Origin: a virus
Reading direction: 5' to 3' (one strand)
IMG/VR virus record: IMGVR_UViG_3300036851_000104
Span: 1-41,421 of that record
Length of the DNA stretch: 41,421 nt
Positions 22,618 to 31,167 of this stretch are shown one piece after another. Positions within the stretch are counted from its first letter, which is position 1. Each line of letters begins with the position of its first letter. A program made the position numbers and the translations under genes. Under the pieces are notes generated by a model. The model was not told the origin of the DNA and did not search any database. It saw only the letters and a list, made by a program, of their open reading frames with translations.

Positions 22618-23694
22618 ATGAGACCAGCGCTCGCTCTGGTCGCTGTACTTCTCCCCTTCCTCATCTCAGGGCAGGCTTTCGGAAACCCTGACCCGTTCAG
22701 TTGCGCCGGCTACCCGGAAGCACGCATCTTCCTGGAATCGCAGTCAGGCTGGTCGAACAATGAGACCGACAGCTATGGGCAGGCCGAGCATGTTCACTCC
22801 GGGGCGTGTTTCCCGCTTTACCAGACCGTTCAGGGATCGTTTCAGCTTGACATTGTCTCCAAGCTTCATAACGCGCAGGATGGAAACCGGATGCTCAGGT
22901 TCGTGCGGGTTCAGGATGCGTCGAACACGCTCGTTACAAGGGAGCCGCGGCAGGTCTGCGATATGGCTGATTGTACGTTCGTCAACTCGATCACCGTCCC
23001 GGATCTTGCGACGGGGATGCATGAGCTTCGAATTCATTCGGAGATCCGTCCTGGGATCGTCTCGCGGCCGAAGAGCCTGGCGACAAACGGCTGGCAGGTG
23101 TGTGTTCGTTCCTGCTCTCCGAACCTGACACAGGCCACAAGTACACCCGAGGGGCGGGGCTGGTATGAGACGGCTTCAGGAAGCGTTAAGGGCTACATTA
23201 ACGGCCGTTTTACCTCCCAGTCGGAGTTTCCGTTCCAGGCTGTCTCCGGTCTTTGGGTGCCGCCTGTGCGGATTCTTCAGGGTGCTGGCGACGAGAGGGT
23301 TGATCGGTCGTTTGCCTCGGTTGATCCGCACTTCCATGCCGTCCCGGAGAGCCCAGGCATGATCGTGCTGGATCAGGCTGGGACGTTTACCGGGCGTCTC
23401 TCGATCGACACAACTAGACTCGCGGATGGTCCACATGTCCTGATGTTGAGGGCGTATTCGTCAGGGCAGTTCATGGGTCAATTGTGGGGGTCGCTGGTGA
23501 TTCCGTTCACGGTCGCTAATGGAACATCACCATCACCACCACCGCCGCCTCCTCCGCCTCCGCCTCCGCCGCCAGAGCCGCCGCCCCCGTCTCCATCTCC
23601 GCCTCCACCGCCGCAGTGTTACGACGGTATCGACAACGATGGAGATGGATTTAGTGACCGCGACGATGCTTCGTGTGCGGCGGCGGTCGAGTAG
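22618..23694 (+). CDS. Secreted polyproline protein with calcium-binding-like tail
   Basis: This is a 358-residue protein. Residues 1-22 form a signal peptide (LALVAVLLPFLISGQAFG). The body is strand-rich with several paired cysteines, as in extracellular domains. A Pro-rich linker (about residues 302-332) precedes CYDGIDNDGDGFSDRDD, a DxDxDG calcium-binding-like repeat. I have seen this tail in secreted proteins of Thermoleophilia genomes, so it may be host-derived. It is bounded by motif copies 5 and 6. A role in lysogen surface change or virion attachment is speculation. Confidence 0.7.
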   Translation: MRPALALVAVLLPFLISGQAFGNPDPFSCAGYPEARIFLESQSGWSNNETDSYGQAEHVHSGACFPLYQTVQGSFQLDIVSKLHNAQDGNRMLRFVRVQDASNTLVTREPRQVCDMADCTFVNSITVPDLATGMHELRIHSEIRPGIVSRPKSLATNGWQVCVRSCSPNLTQATSTPEGRGWYETASGSVKGYINGRFTSQSEFPFQAVSGLWVPPVRILQGAGDERVDRSFASVDPHFHAVPESPGMIVLDQAGTFTGRLSIDTTRLADGPHVLMLRAYSSGQFMGQLWGSLVIPFTVANGTSPSPPPPPPPPPPPPPEPPPPSPSPPPPPQCYDGIDNDGDGFSDRDDASCAAAVE

Positions 23695-23697
23695 TAG

Positions 23698-23708
23698 CTA
23701 GCCGAAAA
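23698..23708 (+). promoter_or_regulatory. Start-associated motif copy 6
   Basis: CTAGCCGAAAA, with the preceding gene ending in TAG directly upstream. ATG 23717 lies 9 bases after the last A and has no ribosome site. Confidence 0.75.
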
Positions 23709-23716
23709 CCTCTCTG

Positions 23717-24187
23717 ATGGCGAACTTCGTCTTCAACGTCGCGAAAGGACAGATCGGCGAAATCCTAAGGCGCGTCGACACGAACGATCCGATCAACTCG
23801 GCGATCATCCTCGTCCCTCTCTCAGCCTCAGGCACAGAAGCACAGGGCCAGGATCTCGACACGCTAGCGGCGGTGGAGGCGGACGCGAACTTCGCCGAGC
23901 AGACCCTCGGCGGCTGGGTCCGCAAAACGCTGACGGACGCGAACTTCGCAGTGACCGATTACGAAGCCGATGATACGAACAACCGATTCGATTGCGCGGT
24001 TCCGTCGGTGACGTGGACAGGACCGACAGCCGGGAATAACACGACGGGACTCTTGGTCTGCTACGACAGCGACACGACCACCGGGACCGACTCGAACATC
24101 ATTCCGCTCACCCACCATGATTTCGTGGTGACGGCGGATGGCAACGACGTGATATTGAATGCGGGCGATTTCCTGCGTGCGTCCTAA
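23717..24187 (+). CDS. Hypothetical virion-type protein
   Basis: This is a 156-residue, strand-rich protein from ATG 23717, with many Asp, Thr and Gly residues (TTTGTDSNIIPLTHHDFVVTADGNDVIL). It looks like a structural beta protein and sits among virion genes. Family unknown. It is immediately followed by the next gene. Confidence 0.7.
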   Translation: MANFVFNVAKGQIGEILRRVDTNDPINSAIILVPLSASGTEAQGQDLDTLAAVEADANFAEQTLGGWVRKTLTDANFAVTDYEADDTNNRFDCAVPSVTWTGPTAGNNTTGLLVCYDSDTTTGTDSNIIPLTHHDFVVTADGNDVILNAGDFLRAS

Positions 24188-24649
24188 ATGGACGCGCAGT
24201 ACGTCACCAGAAACACAGTTTTCGCCGCCACCGCCGGCGCGAAAACCGTCCTGAAACTCATCACTCCAACCAGCTTCTACATCGTTCTCGAACTCTTGGA
24301 GCTTTCAATGGATGGTGTGACGAGTTCGGCGGTCCCGGCGATCGTCGACATTTTCACTTCCGACGAAACGACTGCTGGCACTGGGGTGGGGACCGCCGTG
24401 ACGACGCAGGTGGCGGGGAAAACGCAGGCGCATGGATTGACGGTCGGGCAGAACTTCAGCGCCGAAGGCACGACCTACACGGTGATCAAGAGCCTATTCG
24501 TGCCGCAATTCATGGGTGTGTATTCGTACCAGTGGCCGTTGGGGCTCGAATATGCGTCGCCTTCTGATGCTGCCGATTCGATTGGTGCCCGCATCAACGT
24601 GACCGCGAACGTGAACGTCCTGTGTTCGCTCCATTGGAGGCGCGGATGA
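24188..24649 (+). CDS. Hypothetical virion-type protein
   Basis: This is a 153-residue protein from ATG 24188, directly after the previous stop (no gap). Strand-rich, with VGTAVTTQVAGKTQAHGLTVGQNFSAEG. It ends in an overlap with the next gene. I infer a structural role from context only. Confidence 0.7.
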   Translation: MDAQYVTRNTVFAATAGAKTVLKLITPTSFYIVLELLELSMDGVTSSAVPAIVDIFTSDETTAGTGVGTAVTTQVAGKTQAHGLTVGQNFSAEGTTYTVIKSLFVPQFMGVYSYQWPLGLEYASPSDAADSIGARINVTANVNVLCSLHWRRG

Positions 24650-24903
24650 GCTACCGGGTCGTCTATCAGCGGCAGCGTCCTAGCGAGGATGGTCAGGGTT
24701 GGGAGCCGTTTATGTGGTCGGCCGAGTATGCGTCTAAGGAGGAGGCGATGCGGCAGGCTGCCTATGACATCGGGGAGGGCACAGTCCAGCATGTTGAGGA
24801 CGAGGACGGAGGCAAGGTTGCGGGGCGCCAGGAGCTTCGGAAGCATGCGAGGGCTTGCCTCGAGGAGGGGCTTCCGGCTTTTGTTGCGAGGGGAGATGCA
24901 TGA
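24646..24903 (+). CDS. Hypothetical small protein
   Basis: This is an 85-residue protein from ATG 24646 in a 4-base overlap. YRVVYQRQRPSEDGQGW...SAEYASKEEAMRQAAYDIGEG looks like a small alpha/beta domain. Its stop is followed within three bases by the left arm of a strong hairpin. Function is unknown. Confidence 0.6.
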   Translation: MSYRVVYQRQRPSEDGQGWEPFMWSAEYASKEEAMRQAAYDIGEGTVQHVEDEDGGKVAGRQELRKHARACLEEGLPAFVARGDA

Positions 24904-24905
24904 AT

Positions 24906-24952
24906 GGCCCGCTTCCGTCGGGAGTAGAGAGTGTCCTTTCAAGAAGCGGGCC
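24906..24952. other. Stem-loop element A
   Basis: GGCCCGCTT (24906-24914) pairs perfectly with AAGCGGGCC (24944-24952) across a 29-base loop. A related element lies at 37900-37944: both share GGCCCGC/GCGGGCC arms and nearby TTTAGTC sequences. It could end transcription or be a structured RNA. Confidence 0.6.
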
Positions 24953-24996
24953 GTTAGGGAGTTTAGTCGGATTCTGCGGAGAAGGGGGTAAGAACG

Positions 24997-25479
24997 ATGT
25001 CGCCTGAGACTCTCGAAGGCGGAACAGCGCAGACGAAGCACAAGACCGCCGATGAGTCGAATTCGACGACCACACTTGATGATGTCGATGATCTGTTTTT
25101 CGATGTCGAGGCGAATATGGAGTACAGCTACGACTTCGTTGTCCCGTACAAGATCGCGGCTGGTGCTGGGGGGTTGGGTCTTGCGTTGTCTTGCCCGACC
25201 CTAACTGCTCCGGCCTATATCGCATACGAGGCACACATCCCTACTGGCCTCGATGGGACCACCGGACTATATCGAGGACCTGGGACTGCAAGCGACGATG
25301 CCATACAGGCTTCTGGTGCGCCTTCGGCAAATACTGTCTATGTTGCTCGAATATTCGGAGTTCTCAAGAATGGTTCTAACTCTGGCCAATTGAAGCTCCG
25401 CTTCAAGAGCGCGAGTGCTGGTAATGCCGCGACGATCATGGAAGGCGCTTTCGGCACCCTCTATCCGCAACCGGTGTGA
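24997..25479 (+). CDS. Hypothetical virion-type protein
   Basis: This is a 160-residue protein from ATG 24997, which follows an AAGGGGG site. FFDVEANMEYSYDFVVPYKIAAGAGGLGLALSC and Gly/Ala/Ser-rich strands suggest a tail- or fibre-type beta protein. The family is not recognised. Confidence 0.68.
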   Translation: MSPETLEGGTAQTKHKTADESNSTTTLDDVDDLFFDVEANMEYSYDFVVPYKIAAGAGGLGLALSCPTLTAPAYIAYEAHIPTGLDGTTGLYRGPGTASDDAIQASGAPSANTVYVARIFGVLKNGSNSGQLKLRFKSASAGNAATIMEGAFGTLYPQPV

Positions 25480-25487
25480 GGTAACAC

Positions 25488-25772
25488 GTGGGCTTGTACG
25501 AGCGTCTTCTCGGCACCGAGGAACCACCAATCGACATACATCAGTTCTACGGCATGATGGCCGACCGGCGCCGCAACAAAATCACGAGCCAACAGATCAT
25601 CGATCACTTCGCGCTTGATGCCACGGCGCAGAGCGAATTGGCGACACTCGTTACGCGCATGAGCAAGAATCTCGTGACCGCGTTGGAAATCCACGAGGTG
25701 CTGATGGCTGGCCAGGCGGGTGCCGTTCCGTATGACACGGTCGCTGAAGTAAAGACACGCTTCGGGGTCTAA
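25488..25772 (+). CDS. Hypothetical protein
   Basis: This is a 94-residue, helical protein from GTG 25488. LYERLLGTEEPPIDIHQFYGMMADRRRNKITSQQIIDHFAL contains no recognised motif. It could be a small head- or tail-associated protein. Function is unknown. Confidence 0.65.
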   Translation: MGLYERLLGTEEPPIDIHQFYGMMADRRRNKITSQQIIDHFALDATAQSELATLVTRMSKNLVTALEIHEVLMAGQAGAVPYDTVAEVKTRFGV

Positions 25773-25775
25773 CCC

Positions 25776-27065
25776 ATGCCCGGCTGCAAGGTCGGGATCA
25801 TCACCGCCCCGACAACTGATGGAGCAACCATCACCGAAACACTGCCCGCCGGGTTTCAGCTCAAGGCGCTGATGCTCGCAGCCTCATACAACACAGCCGA
25901 CGGCCACGTAGCAGGCCACGCCAGGTTCTCGTTCGGCATCGCCTCCCTCGACGGTGGCTCGATTCAACAGGGTGGACAGCTGATCCACCAAGACGACGGC
26001 ACCGCCTCCTCGCAAACAGCGAATGGCGTCTTCACGACCGCAACGCTGAGGCAGAACCTGAACGGCACGACCACGACCTCCGAGATGGAAGTCGACGTGA
26101 CCGACATGCAGAGCGAGCAATTCACGCTCACGTTCACGACTGCGCCAGCCTCGGCGATCAAGCTCATCTACATGGCGTTCCAGGTCGCCAAAGCCCGCGT
26201 CGTCCCGAAGACGCACACGACGACATCGCCGGAAACTATCGAGGCTCCAGCTGGTTGGGGTCAGCCGGACCTCGTACTCGGAACACACGGCGGCGCGCAG
26301 CTCAACGGCTTCTCCGACTCGTCGCTGACGAACGCGCATATGCCGTTGGGCGTCGCCGTTTCGGATACGGTCAGGCAATGCTCGCTGTTCGCGATGCGCG
26401 ACGCGCAGACCGCCTCTAACTCTGCCCGCTGGCAGAAGCAGCGGTTCATGCTCGGCTCATCGAACAATGCAATGACCTACGAGGCCGACCTGGACATACA
26501 GGCGAACTGGCCCGCCGACGGAATCCAGATCGTCAAGCCCGACCTGAACCCGAACGGAATGGGCGGCGTCTACCTGTTCATCCAAGACCCTGATCTACAA
26601 GTCGCGATGGGCGTGGGGACGATCCGCACCACAGTCGGCGACACCGACCACGCGGCCGGGTTTGCACCCGCTGGCGCCTTGGTGTTCGGTAGCAACATCG
26701 CCGCCAGCACCACGCTCGGTGCTGCGGACGCGGACGGCTACGAGTTCCAGATCGGGATGACCGACGGGGTCACCGATTGCATGGTCGGCATCCTCGACGA
26801 CGACGCCGCGCTCGACATGAATACGCATACGCTGTTCCACTCAACGAAAGGGCTTCGCTACTACACGCCAGTCACGCCGACCTTGGTGTCCGAAGCCGAC
26901 CTATCGTTCAGCGGCAACAACCTGCGTGTCTCAACGACGGATGCGGATACGGTTGCCCGCGAATACGTCTGGGTCGTCATCGGCCCACCACCTGCTGCGC
27001 CGGTCGTGAACCCACCGAGACCGACAATCGTGGCTGACGCGGTAATGAGGTCGTACACGCGATGA
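25776..27065 (+). CDS. Large strand-rich virion-type protein
   Basis: This is a 429-residue protein from ATG 25776. Almost entirely beta-rich, with repeated strand patterns and few cysteines, it looks like a virion surface or receptor-type protein, perhaps two similar halves. It overlaps the repeat protein by four bases, so the two are probably made together. No enzyme motif was seen. Confidence 0.7.
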   Translation: MPGCKVGIITAPTTDGATITETLPAGFQLKALMLAASYNTADGHVAGHARFSFGIASLDGGSIQQGGQLIHQDDGTASSQTANGVFTTATLRQNLNGTTTTSEMEVDVTDMQSEQFTLTFTTAPASAIKLIYMAFQVAKARVVPKTHTTTSPETIEAPAGWGQPDLVLGTHGGAQLNGFSDSSLTNAHMPLGVAVSDTVRQCSLFAMRDAQTASNSARWQKQRFMLGSSNNAMTYEADLDIQANWPADGIQIVKPDLNPNGMGGVYLFIQDPDLQVAMGVGTIRTTVGDTDHAAGFAPAGALVFGSNIAASTTLGAADADGYEFQIGMTDGVTDCMVGILDDDAALDMNTHTLFHSTKGLRYYTPVTPTLVSEADLSFSGNNLRVSTTDADTVAREYVWVVIGPPPAAPVVNPPRPTIVADAVMRSYTR

Positions 27066-28129
27066 GACGCCTCGGCCGTTCCCAGCGATTCAGACCGATC
27101 ATCCTCCACGGCTTTGTCGGCGGACCGCAGACCGTCACGCTCATCCCGGCCGTTGAGACCGACGCGGCTCAGCCGATCTCCTTCACCAAGCCGATCCTGA
27201 AAACGCTCAGTGTCGCGGCAGAAACCGATGCCGCCCAAACACTCAACATCGACAAACAAAAGACGCTGGCAGTAGCCGTTGAAACCGACGCCGCGCAGTC
27301 CCTCAACATCAACAAATCCATCACCATCACGGCCGCTGTTGAAACCGACGCGGCGCAGACGCTGTCGATCACCCACCCGGTCATCCGAACGTTGACGCCA
27401 GCAGTCGAAACGGACGCCTCTCAACCACTCGACATCGACAAGCAGAAGACACTCGCCGCTGCCAGCGAAACCAACGAAGCCCAGCAGCTCAACATTGATA
27501 AAGCCAAGAACCTCTCTGCCGCAGCCGAGACAGACGCATCGCAACAATTGAGCTTCGTCAAACCGATCGTCAAGACGCTCACCGCCGCGACGGAGATCGA
27601 TAGCGCTCAGACATTGAGCATTGGCGGGCCAAAAACACTCACTCCCGCCACCGAAACAGACACCGCCCAGCCGCTCAGCTACGTCAAGCCGATCCGCAAG
27701 ACGCTGACGGCTGCGATCCAAACCGAAACCGCCCAGCAAGTCTCGATCGCCAAGGCGAGGACATTGGCTGTCGCGCTCGAGGCGAATGCGGCGCAGGCGC
27801 TGACGAAGCGCAAGTTCAAGACGCTCACGCCTGCGACCGAAACAGATGTCGCTCAGCCGCTCGCAATTCCGCAACGGAAGACGCTGACGCCGGCGACAGA
27901 GCTCGATGTCGCAATTGCGCTGAACGTCACCGGGCAGGTGATCCCCGGCGTTGTTGCCGTCACGAACGGCGGTGTCTCTGCCGTCACGGCAGGCATCGCC
28001 GTTGGGGCCACCGTGAGCGCCGTAGACGCGACGGGAGCAGTAGCCGCAGCCTCGGCATCATCCAACGGCACCGTGTCCGCAGAGGCCATTACAGGCGCCG
28101 ATGTGGCCGTAGTCGACACTCTCAGCTAG
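27062..28129 (+). CDS. Repeat protein (ETDAAQ repeats)
   Basis: This is a 355-residue protein made of about 13 units of roughly 19-23 residues with the pattern TLTPATETDxAQPL-IxK, from about residue 22 to 295. An Ala/Val/Gly-rich tail follows. Similar tandem units occur in minor structural proteins of actinobacterial phages. It could be an extended fibre or surface decoration. The codons within the repeats vary, so the units are not recent duplications. The stop TAG belongs to motif copy 7. Confidence 0.78.
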   Translation: MRRLGRSQRFRPIILHGFVGGPQTVTLIPAVETDAAQPISFTKPILKTLSVAAETDAAQTLNIDKQKTLAVAVETDAAQSLNINKSITITAAVETDAAQTLSITHPVIRTLTPAVETDASQPLDIDKQKTLAAASETNEAQQLNIDKAKNLSAAAETDASQQLSFVKPIVKTLTAATEIDSAQTLSIGGPKTLTPATETDTAQPLSYVKPIRKTLTAAIQTETAQQVSIAKARTLAVALEANAAQALTKRKFKTLTPATETDVAQPLAIPQRKTLTPATELDVAIALNVTGQVIPGVVAVTNGGVSAVTAGIAVGATVSAVDATGAVAAASASSNGTVSAEAITGADVAVVDTLS

Positions 28130-28136
28130 CCGAAAA
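28126..28136 (+). promoter_or_regulatory. Start-associated motif copy 7
   Basis: CTAGCCGAAAA. TAG is the stop of the repeat-protein gene. GTG 28144 lies 8 bases after the last A, with no ribosome site. Confidence 0.75.
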
Positions 28137-28143
28137 TCAAACC

Positions 28144-29118
28144 GTGGCGAACGTCGAGACCGTCAACGTCGGTGACCGCGCCGTTCCGCAATGGACCTGG
28201 ACGGTCGGAGGCAGCCCGACCGACCCGAGCCAGATCGTCGTCAAACAGCAGGATGCCGACGGCGTCGAATCGACGATCACGACTGCGAGCTCTCCCGCCA
28301 CACTCACAAGCTCCTCAACTCCACTGGCCCGCGTCTCAGCTGGCGTCTTCAAACTCAACCCCGGAATCTCACTCACCAAATCCGGCTACTGGACCTTCCG
28401 CGCCGAAGGAACCGGAACTGCCGAAGCCGCCCCACCCGACTTCGTCTACAAAGTCCTCCCCTCCGAATTCCAAGCCAACGCCGGACTCGAAGCATGGGCA
28501 CTCGTCGGCCTCCAAGAAACCAAAGACTGGCTACAGCAACAAAACATCGAGGTCGGAGACGAACTCGAGCTCGTCGCCCGCATCAACGACATCTCAGACC
28601 GCTTCCACGAAGAAGCAGGCCGCGAATTTAAGACCGTCGGTACGAATCCGCAAACCCGCTACTTCGACGCCGACGCCTCAGCCACCCGAGGCCGCACCGT
28701 CCACGTCGGCGATCTCACCTCGTTCACGCAGGTTCAGATCCTCGACCACGACCTGAACGTCCAGGAAACCGTCGCGTCCGGCGACATCATCAGCCTGCCC
28801 CGCAACCGCCGAACCTGGGAGCCGATCCGGCGGCTCAGATTCACCCGCGACGTGACAAGCGTCCGAGGCGACTATGTCGTATCCGTAGCTGGCACTTGGG
28901 GATTCCCCGCCGTGCCTGGCACCGTCCGCCAAGCGATCCTCGATGCGGTCGCATCGGTGATGAATAGAGATGTCGAGCACTATAGGACCGATCTCGGCCC
29001 AACCACAGGCGGCGAAGGACAAAACGTCATCGTCTTCGCCGGCAGACAACAACTCCTCTCCCTACCCCCCGCCACGCTCGCCGTCGCCCGTGCCTACCAA
29101 GACCCCCTCGTCGCGTGA
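28144..29118 (+). CDS. Head-tail connector-like protein (gp6-like)
   Basis: This is a 324-residue protein from GTG 28144. The N-terminal part (about residues 1-105) is beta-rich and Ig-like. The rest, from LVGLQETKDWLQQQNIEVGDELELVARINDISDRFHEEAGREF, matches the helical connector domain of HK97 gp6-like adaptor proteins that join portal to tail. The position before a gp10-like and a tail-terminator gene fits. Confidence 0.78.
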   Translation: MANVETVNVGDRAVPQWTWTVGGSPTDPSQIVVKQQDADGVESTITTASSPATLTSSSTPLARVSAGVFKLNPGISLTKSGYWTFRAEGTGTAEAAPPDFVYKVLPSEFQANAGLEAWALVGLQETKDWLQQQNIEVGDELELVARINDISDRFHEEAGREFKTVGTNPQTRYFDADASATRGRTVHVGDLTSFTQVQILDHDLNVQETVASGDIISLPRNRRTWEPIRRLRFTRDVTSVRGDYVVSVAGTWGFPAVPGTVRQAILDAVASVMNRDVEHYRTDLGPTTGGEGQNVIVFAGRQQLLSLPPATLAVARAYQDPLVA

Positions 29119-29254
29119 ACAACAACGCGAAGCCTGGTTCCAATACCTCGAGGTCTGCATGAGAGCCCGCGAACACAGCCTGCGACGCTACGAACGAGTC
29201 GAACCCCTCGCCTGGTGGCGGCTACAAAAACAACTCGGCAAGAAAGCCGCTTGA
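29090..29254 (+). CDS. Small head-tail region protein
   Basis: This is a 54-residue frame from GTG 29090, overlapping the connector end, or only 31 residues from ATG 29159. Helical and basic (EHSLRRYERVEPLAWWRLQKQLGKK). It may be a minor connector component. The overlap with both neighbours is its main support. Confidence 0.45.
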   Translation: MPTKTPSSREQQREAWFQYLEVCMRAREHSLRRYERVEPLAWWRLQKQLGKKAA

Positions 29255-29622
29255 TGCCGCCCAAATCCCGGATCAAGCTTGAGTCCCGGTTCCCCGCCGT
29301 GAAGGAGGCAGCCTGGGACACCGTTCGCCATGCCAGAGACCGAGCACTCAACGACGGCGAAGCCGAAGCAAAACGACGGATGGAACGCTCGCAACACGAC
29401 CTCGATCCCGGCGTGGTGCAGCAGGAGAAGCGCGGGTTCCAATCTGGCGCCGTTTTCATCCCGGCGGAGAAATGGCACTATCGCTTTCTCGAGTACGGGA
29501 CCGTCTATATCCAGGCGACACCGTTCATGCGCCCCGCTCACCGCAAGATGCGAAAAACGTTCAAGGACGAGATGGGTGAGCAATTCGAGAAATTCGTGCG
29601 CCGTCGCGTGAGATTCCGATGA
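29254..29622 (+). CDS. HK97 gp10-like connector protein
   Basis: This is a 122-residue protein from ATG 29254. WHYRFLEYGTVYIQATPFMRPAHRKMRKTF is the signature of the HK97 gp10-like family, part of the head-tail completion complex. The length fits the family. It overlaps the following membrane-protein gene by four bases. Confidence 0.85.
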   Translation: MPPKSRIKLESRFPAVKEAAWDTVRHARDRALNDGEAEAKRRMERSQHDLDPGVVQQEKRGFQSGAVFIPAEKWHYRFLEYGTVYIQATPFMRPAHRKMRKTFKDEMGEQFEKFVRRRVRFR

Positions 29623-29855
29623 CCGGCGCTCTCCTCGCCCTCGTCCTGATCCTCAGCGTCCTCTTCGGCGGAATCGCCCTCGTCGTCTTCTACGAACTCG
29701 CCGCACTCCGTAACAAAGCCGACGACGTATTCACTATCTCCACCTATTGGGCGAGGCTCCATAAGGGCAGAATCGGGCTCCTGGCAGTTCTGGGAGGCAT
29801 CCTGACCGTGCTGTACGTGTTCCTGATGGGCGACCTCGTCTTCGAGGCGTGGTGA
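29619..29855 (+). CDS. Two-pass membrane protein
   Basis: This is a 78-residue protein from ATG 29619 with membrane segments at about 3-25 and 51-72, and a basic linker between. A small membrane protein within the connector module is unusual. A second, cryptic holin or an accessory protein are possibilities, neither supported further. Confidence 0.6.
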   Translation: MTGALLALVLILSVLFGGIALVVFYELAALRNKADDVFTISTYWARLHKGRIGLLAVLGGILTVLYVFLMGDLVFEAW

Positions 29856-29858
29856 GCT

Positions 29859-30260
29859 GTGATCCCCGGCTACGTCTGGGCCGTCCCAATGCGGATCATC
29901 CGCTGGAAGGACGGCGACACCTGCGAGGGATATTGCGACAAAGGCTGGCGCGACTTCACCGACCGTGAAGGCGTCCGGCTACTAAATCTCTGGTGCGCCG
30001 AAATGAACGAACGCGGCGGACCCGAAGCGAAAGCCCACGCGGAACAACTCGCCCCGCCCGGCTCCGTCGTCGTCCTCCACTCGAAAGCGCTCACGAAAGG
30101 AGCGCAATGGGCCTCGGCGCAAATGTCGCTTGAGCGAACCCTCGGCGACATCCGCCTACTTGACGGCTCCGACTTCGCCTCACGAATGATCATGGACGGT
30201 TTCGGGTTCCGCACCGAACCAGAACTAAAGGCATGGCTGAACGCGGTGACGGTCCCATGA
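29859..30260 (+). CDS. Staphylococcal-nuclease-like protein
   Basis: This is a 133-residue OB-fold nuclease homologue. D18 and D20 of DGDT are metal ligands, R40 and E48 correspond to the catalytic Arg and Glu, and R93 in LERTLGDI corresponds to the second Arg of the family. The 8-residue spacing of R40 and E48 equals that of the staphylococcal enzyme. It lacks a signal peptide. A nuclease between connector and tail-terminator genes is unusual. It may act on entering or host DNA, or be a virion protein; this is inference. Confidence 0.82.
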   Translation: MIPGYVWAVPMRIIRWKDGDTCEGYCDKGWRDFTDREGVRLLNLWCAEMNERGGPEAKAHAEQLAPPGSVVVLHSKALTKGAQWASAQMSLERTLGDIRLLDGSDFASRMIMDGFGFRTEPELKAWLNAVTVP

Positions 30261-30706
30261 CCCTCCCCGAAGACCTCCTCACCGACTGGCTCATCAGCTA
30301 CCTCGAAGCCGACACAACACTCACCGCAATGCTCAACGGAGCAGAAGGACAGACAGTCGCACCCGAAGTGATCTGGGACCGACTCGCCTCACCATTCGTC
30401 CGCATCGACAGACTCGACGGCGACGACCTCATGGTCATCGGACTCCACCGCATCTGGTCCGACACCACCTACCACGTCCGCGGAGTCCAACACTGGAAAG
30501 GCTCAGGCAGACCCGACCGCACCGACGTCAACGCGATCGGCGCCCGCATCGACACACTCCTCCATGACCATGAGGAAACCACCGCCACCCTGGAGGTTCA
30601 TTCGTTCAGGGAAGAGCCTGAGCCTCTGCCAGCGGTCACGGAGGCAAACGGTGAGCTCTGGTTGCAAAGCGGCGGAATTTTCCGGCTCAGGGCACGGGCG
30701 CTTTGA
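30257..30706 (+). CDS. Tail-terminator-like protein (DUF3168/completion)
   Basis: This is a 149-residue protein from ATG 30257. LLTDWLISYLEADTTLTAML near the start, then VRIDRLDGDDLMVIGLHRIWSDTTYHVRGV, has the shape of HK97 gp10/gp11-region tail-terminator proteins. The position after gp10-like and before the tail tube supports the call. Confidence 0.68.
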   Translation: MTLPEDLLTDWLISYLEADTTLTAMLNGAEGQTVAPEVIWDRLASPFVRIDRLDGDDLMVIGLHRIWSDTTYHVRGVQHWKGSGRPDRTDVNAIGARIDTLLHDHEETTATLEVHSFREEPEPLPAVTEANGELWLQSGGIFRLRARAL

Positions 30707-30711
30707 GTCGC

Positions 30712-31167
30712 TCAGCGCCTGTACGACGACTCTAGGCTTCGCTCAAGCCGATACTCGACTTCAGCATTGAATGAGCGGCCATTTTCCTTACCCGCTACTC
30801 GAAGTCGATCTTTCAAATCTGGATCGATGCGAAGATTGATAGCAACGATTGAACGGCCACGTTTCTTGATCGGAGTATGAGGCACACCACGATGTCCGAG
30901 GTCGCCTTCGGATAGGTGACGTCGGAGATGGGCAGCGCTAGATGCGAAAACTTCAAGGTTCCCAAAGCTGTCATCGCTGGGATCGCCATTGCGATGGTGG
31001 ACTATTTCGCTTTCGGTCAAGGTGCGCCCTAGCTTGATTGCTGCGATGAGACGAGCACGATTGGTTGATCCGCCGCCTTGGAACCACACTCGCCAGCGAT
31101 CATCGCCAAGTTTCCGAACGGCCTTTATACATCGGATTGGATCGGGATCAAGCTCTGAAAATCGCAT
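30712..31167 (-). CDS. HNH endonuclease fused to Arc-type DNA-binding domain
   Basis: This is a 151-residue protein read right to left from ATG 31167. The HNH core is IVHHRNGDPSDDSFGNLE with a further H (SAAHLRRH). Residues from about 106 (SIVAINLRIDPDLKDRL...ENGRSFNAEVEYRLERSL) match the Arc/ribbon-helix-helix fold. It lies on the opposite strand between two tail genes and is less GC-rich than its neighbours, as expected of a mobile homing gene. A ribosome site AGGA lies within an inverted repeat at the start, so self-repression is plausible. Confidence 0.85.
   Translation of the reverse strand: MRFSELDPDPIRCIKAVRKLGDDRWRVWFQGGGSTNRARLIAAIKLGRTLTESEIVHHRNGDPSDDSFGNLEVFASSAAHLRRHLSEGDLGHRGVPHTPIKKRGRSIVAINLRIDPDLKDRLRVAGKENGRSFNAEVEYRLERSLESSYRR

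Noticed and set aside
23530-23615. Polyproline-coding repeat as a separate mobile element
   Set aside because: It is a simple CCx-rich linker within one frame and has no flanking repeats.
30712-31167. Possible toxin-antitoxin reading of the Arc-domain protein
   Set aside because: There is no partner gene; the nuclease motif and homing context fit an HNH fusion better.
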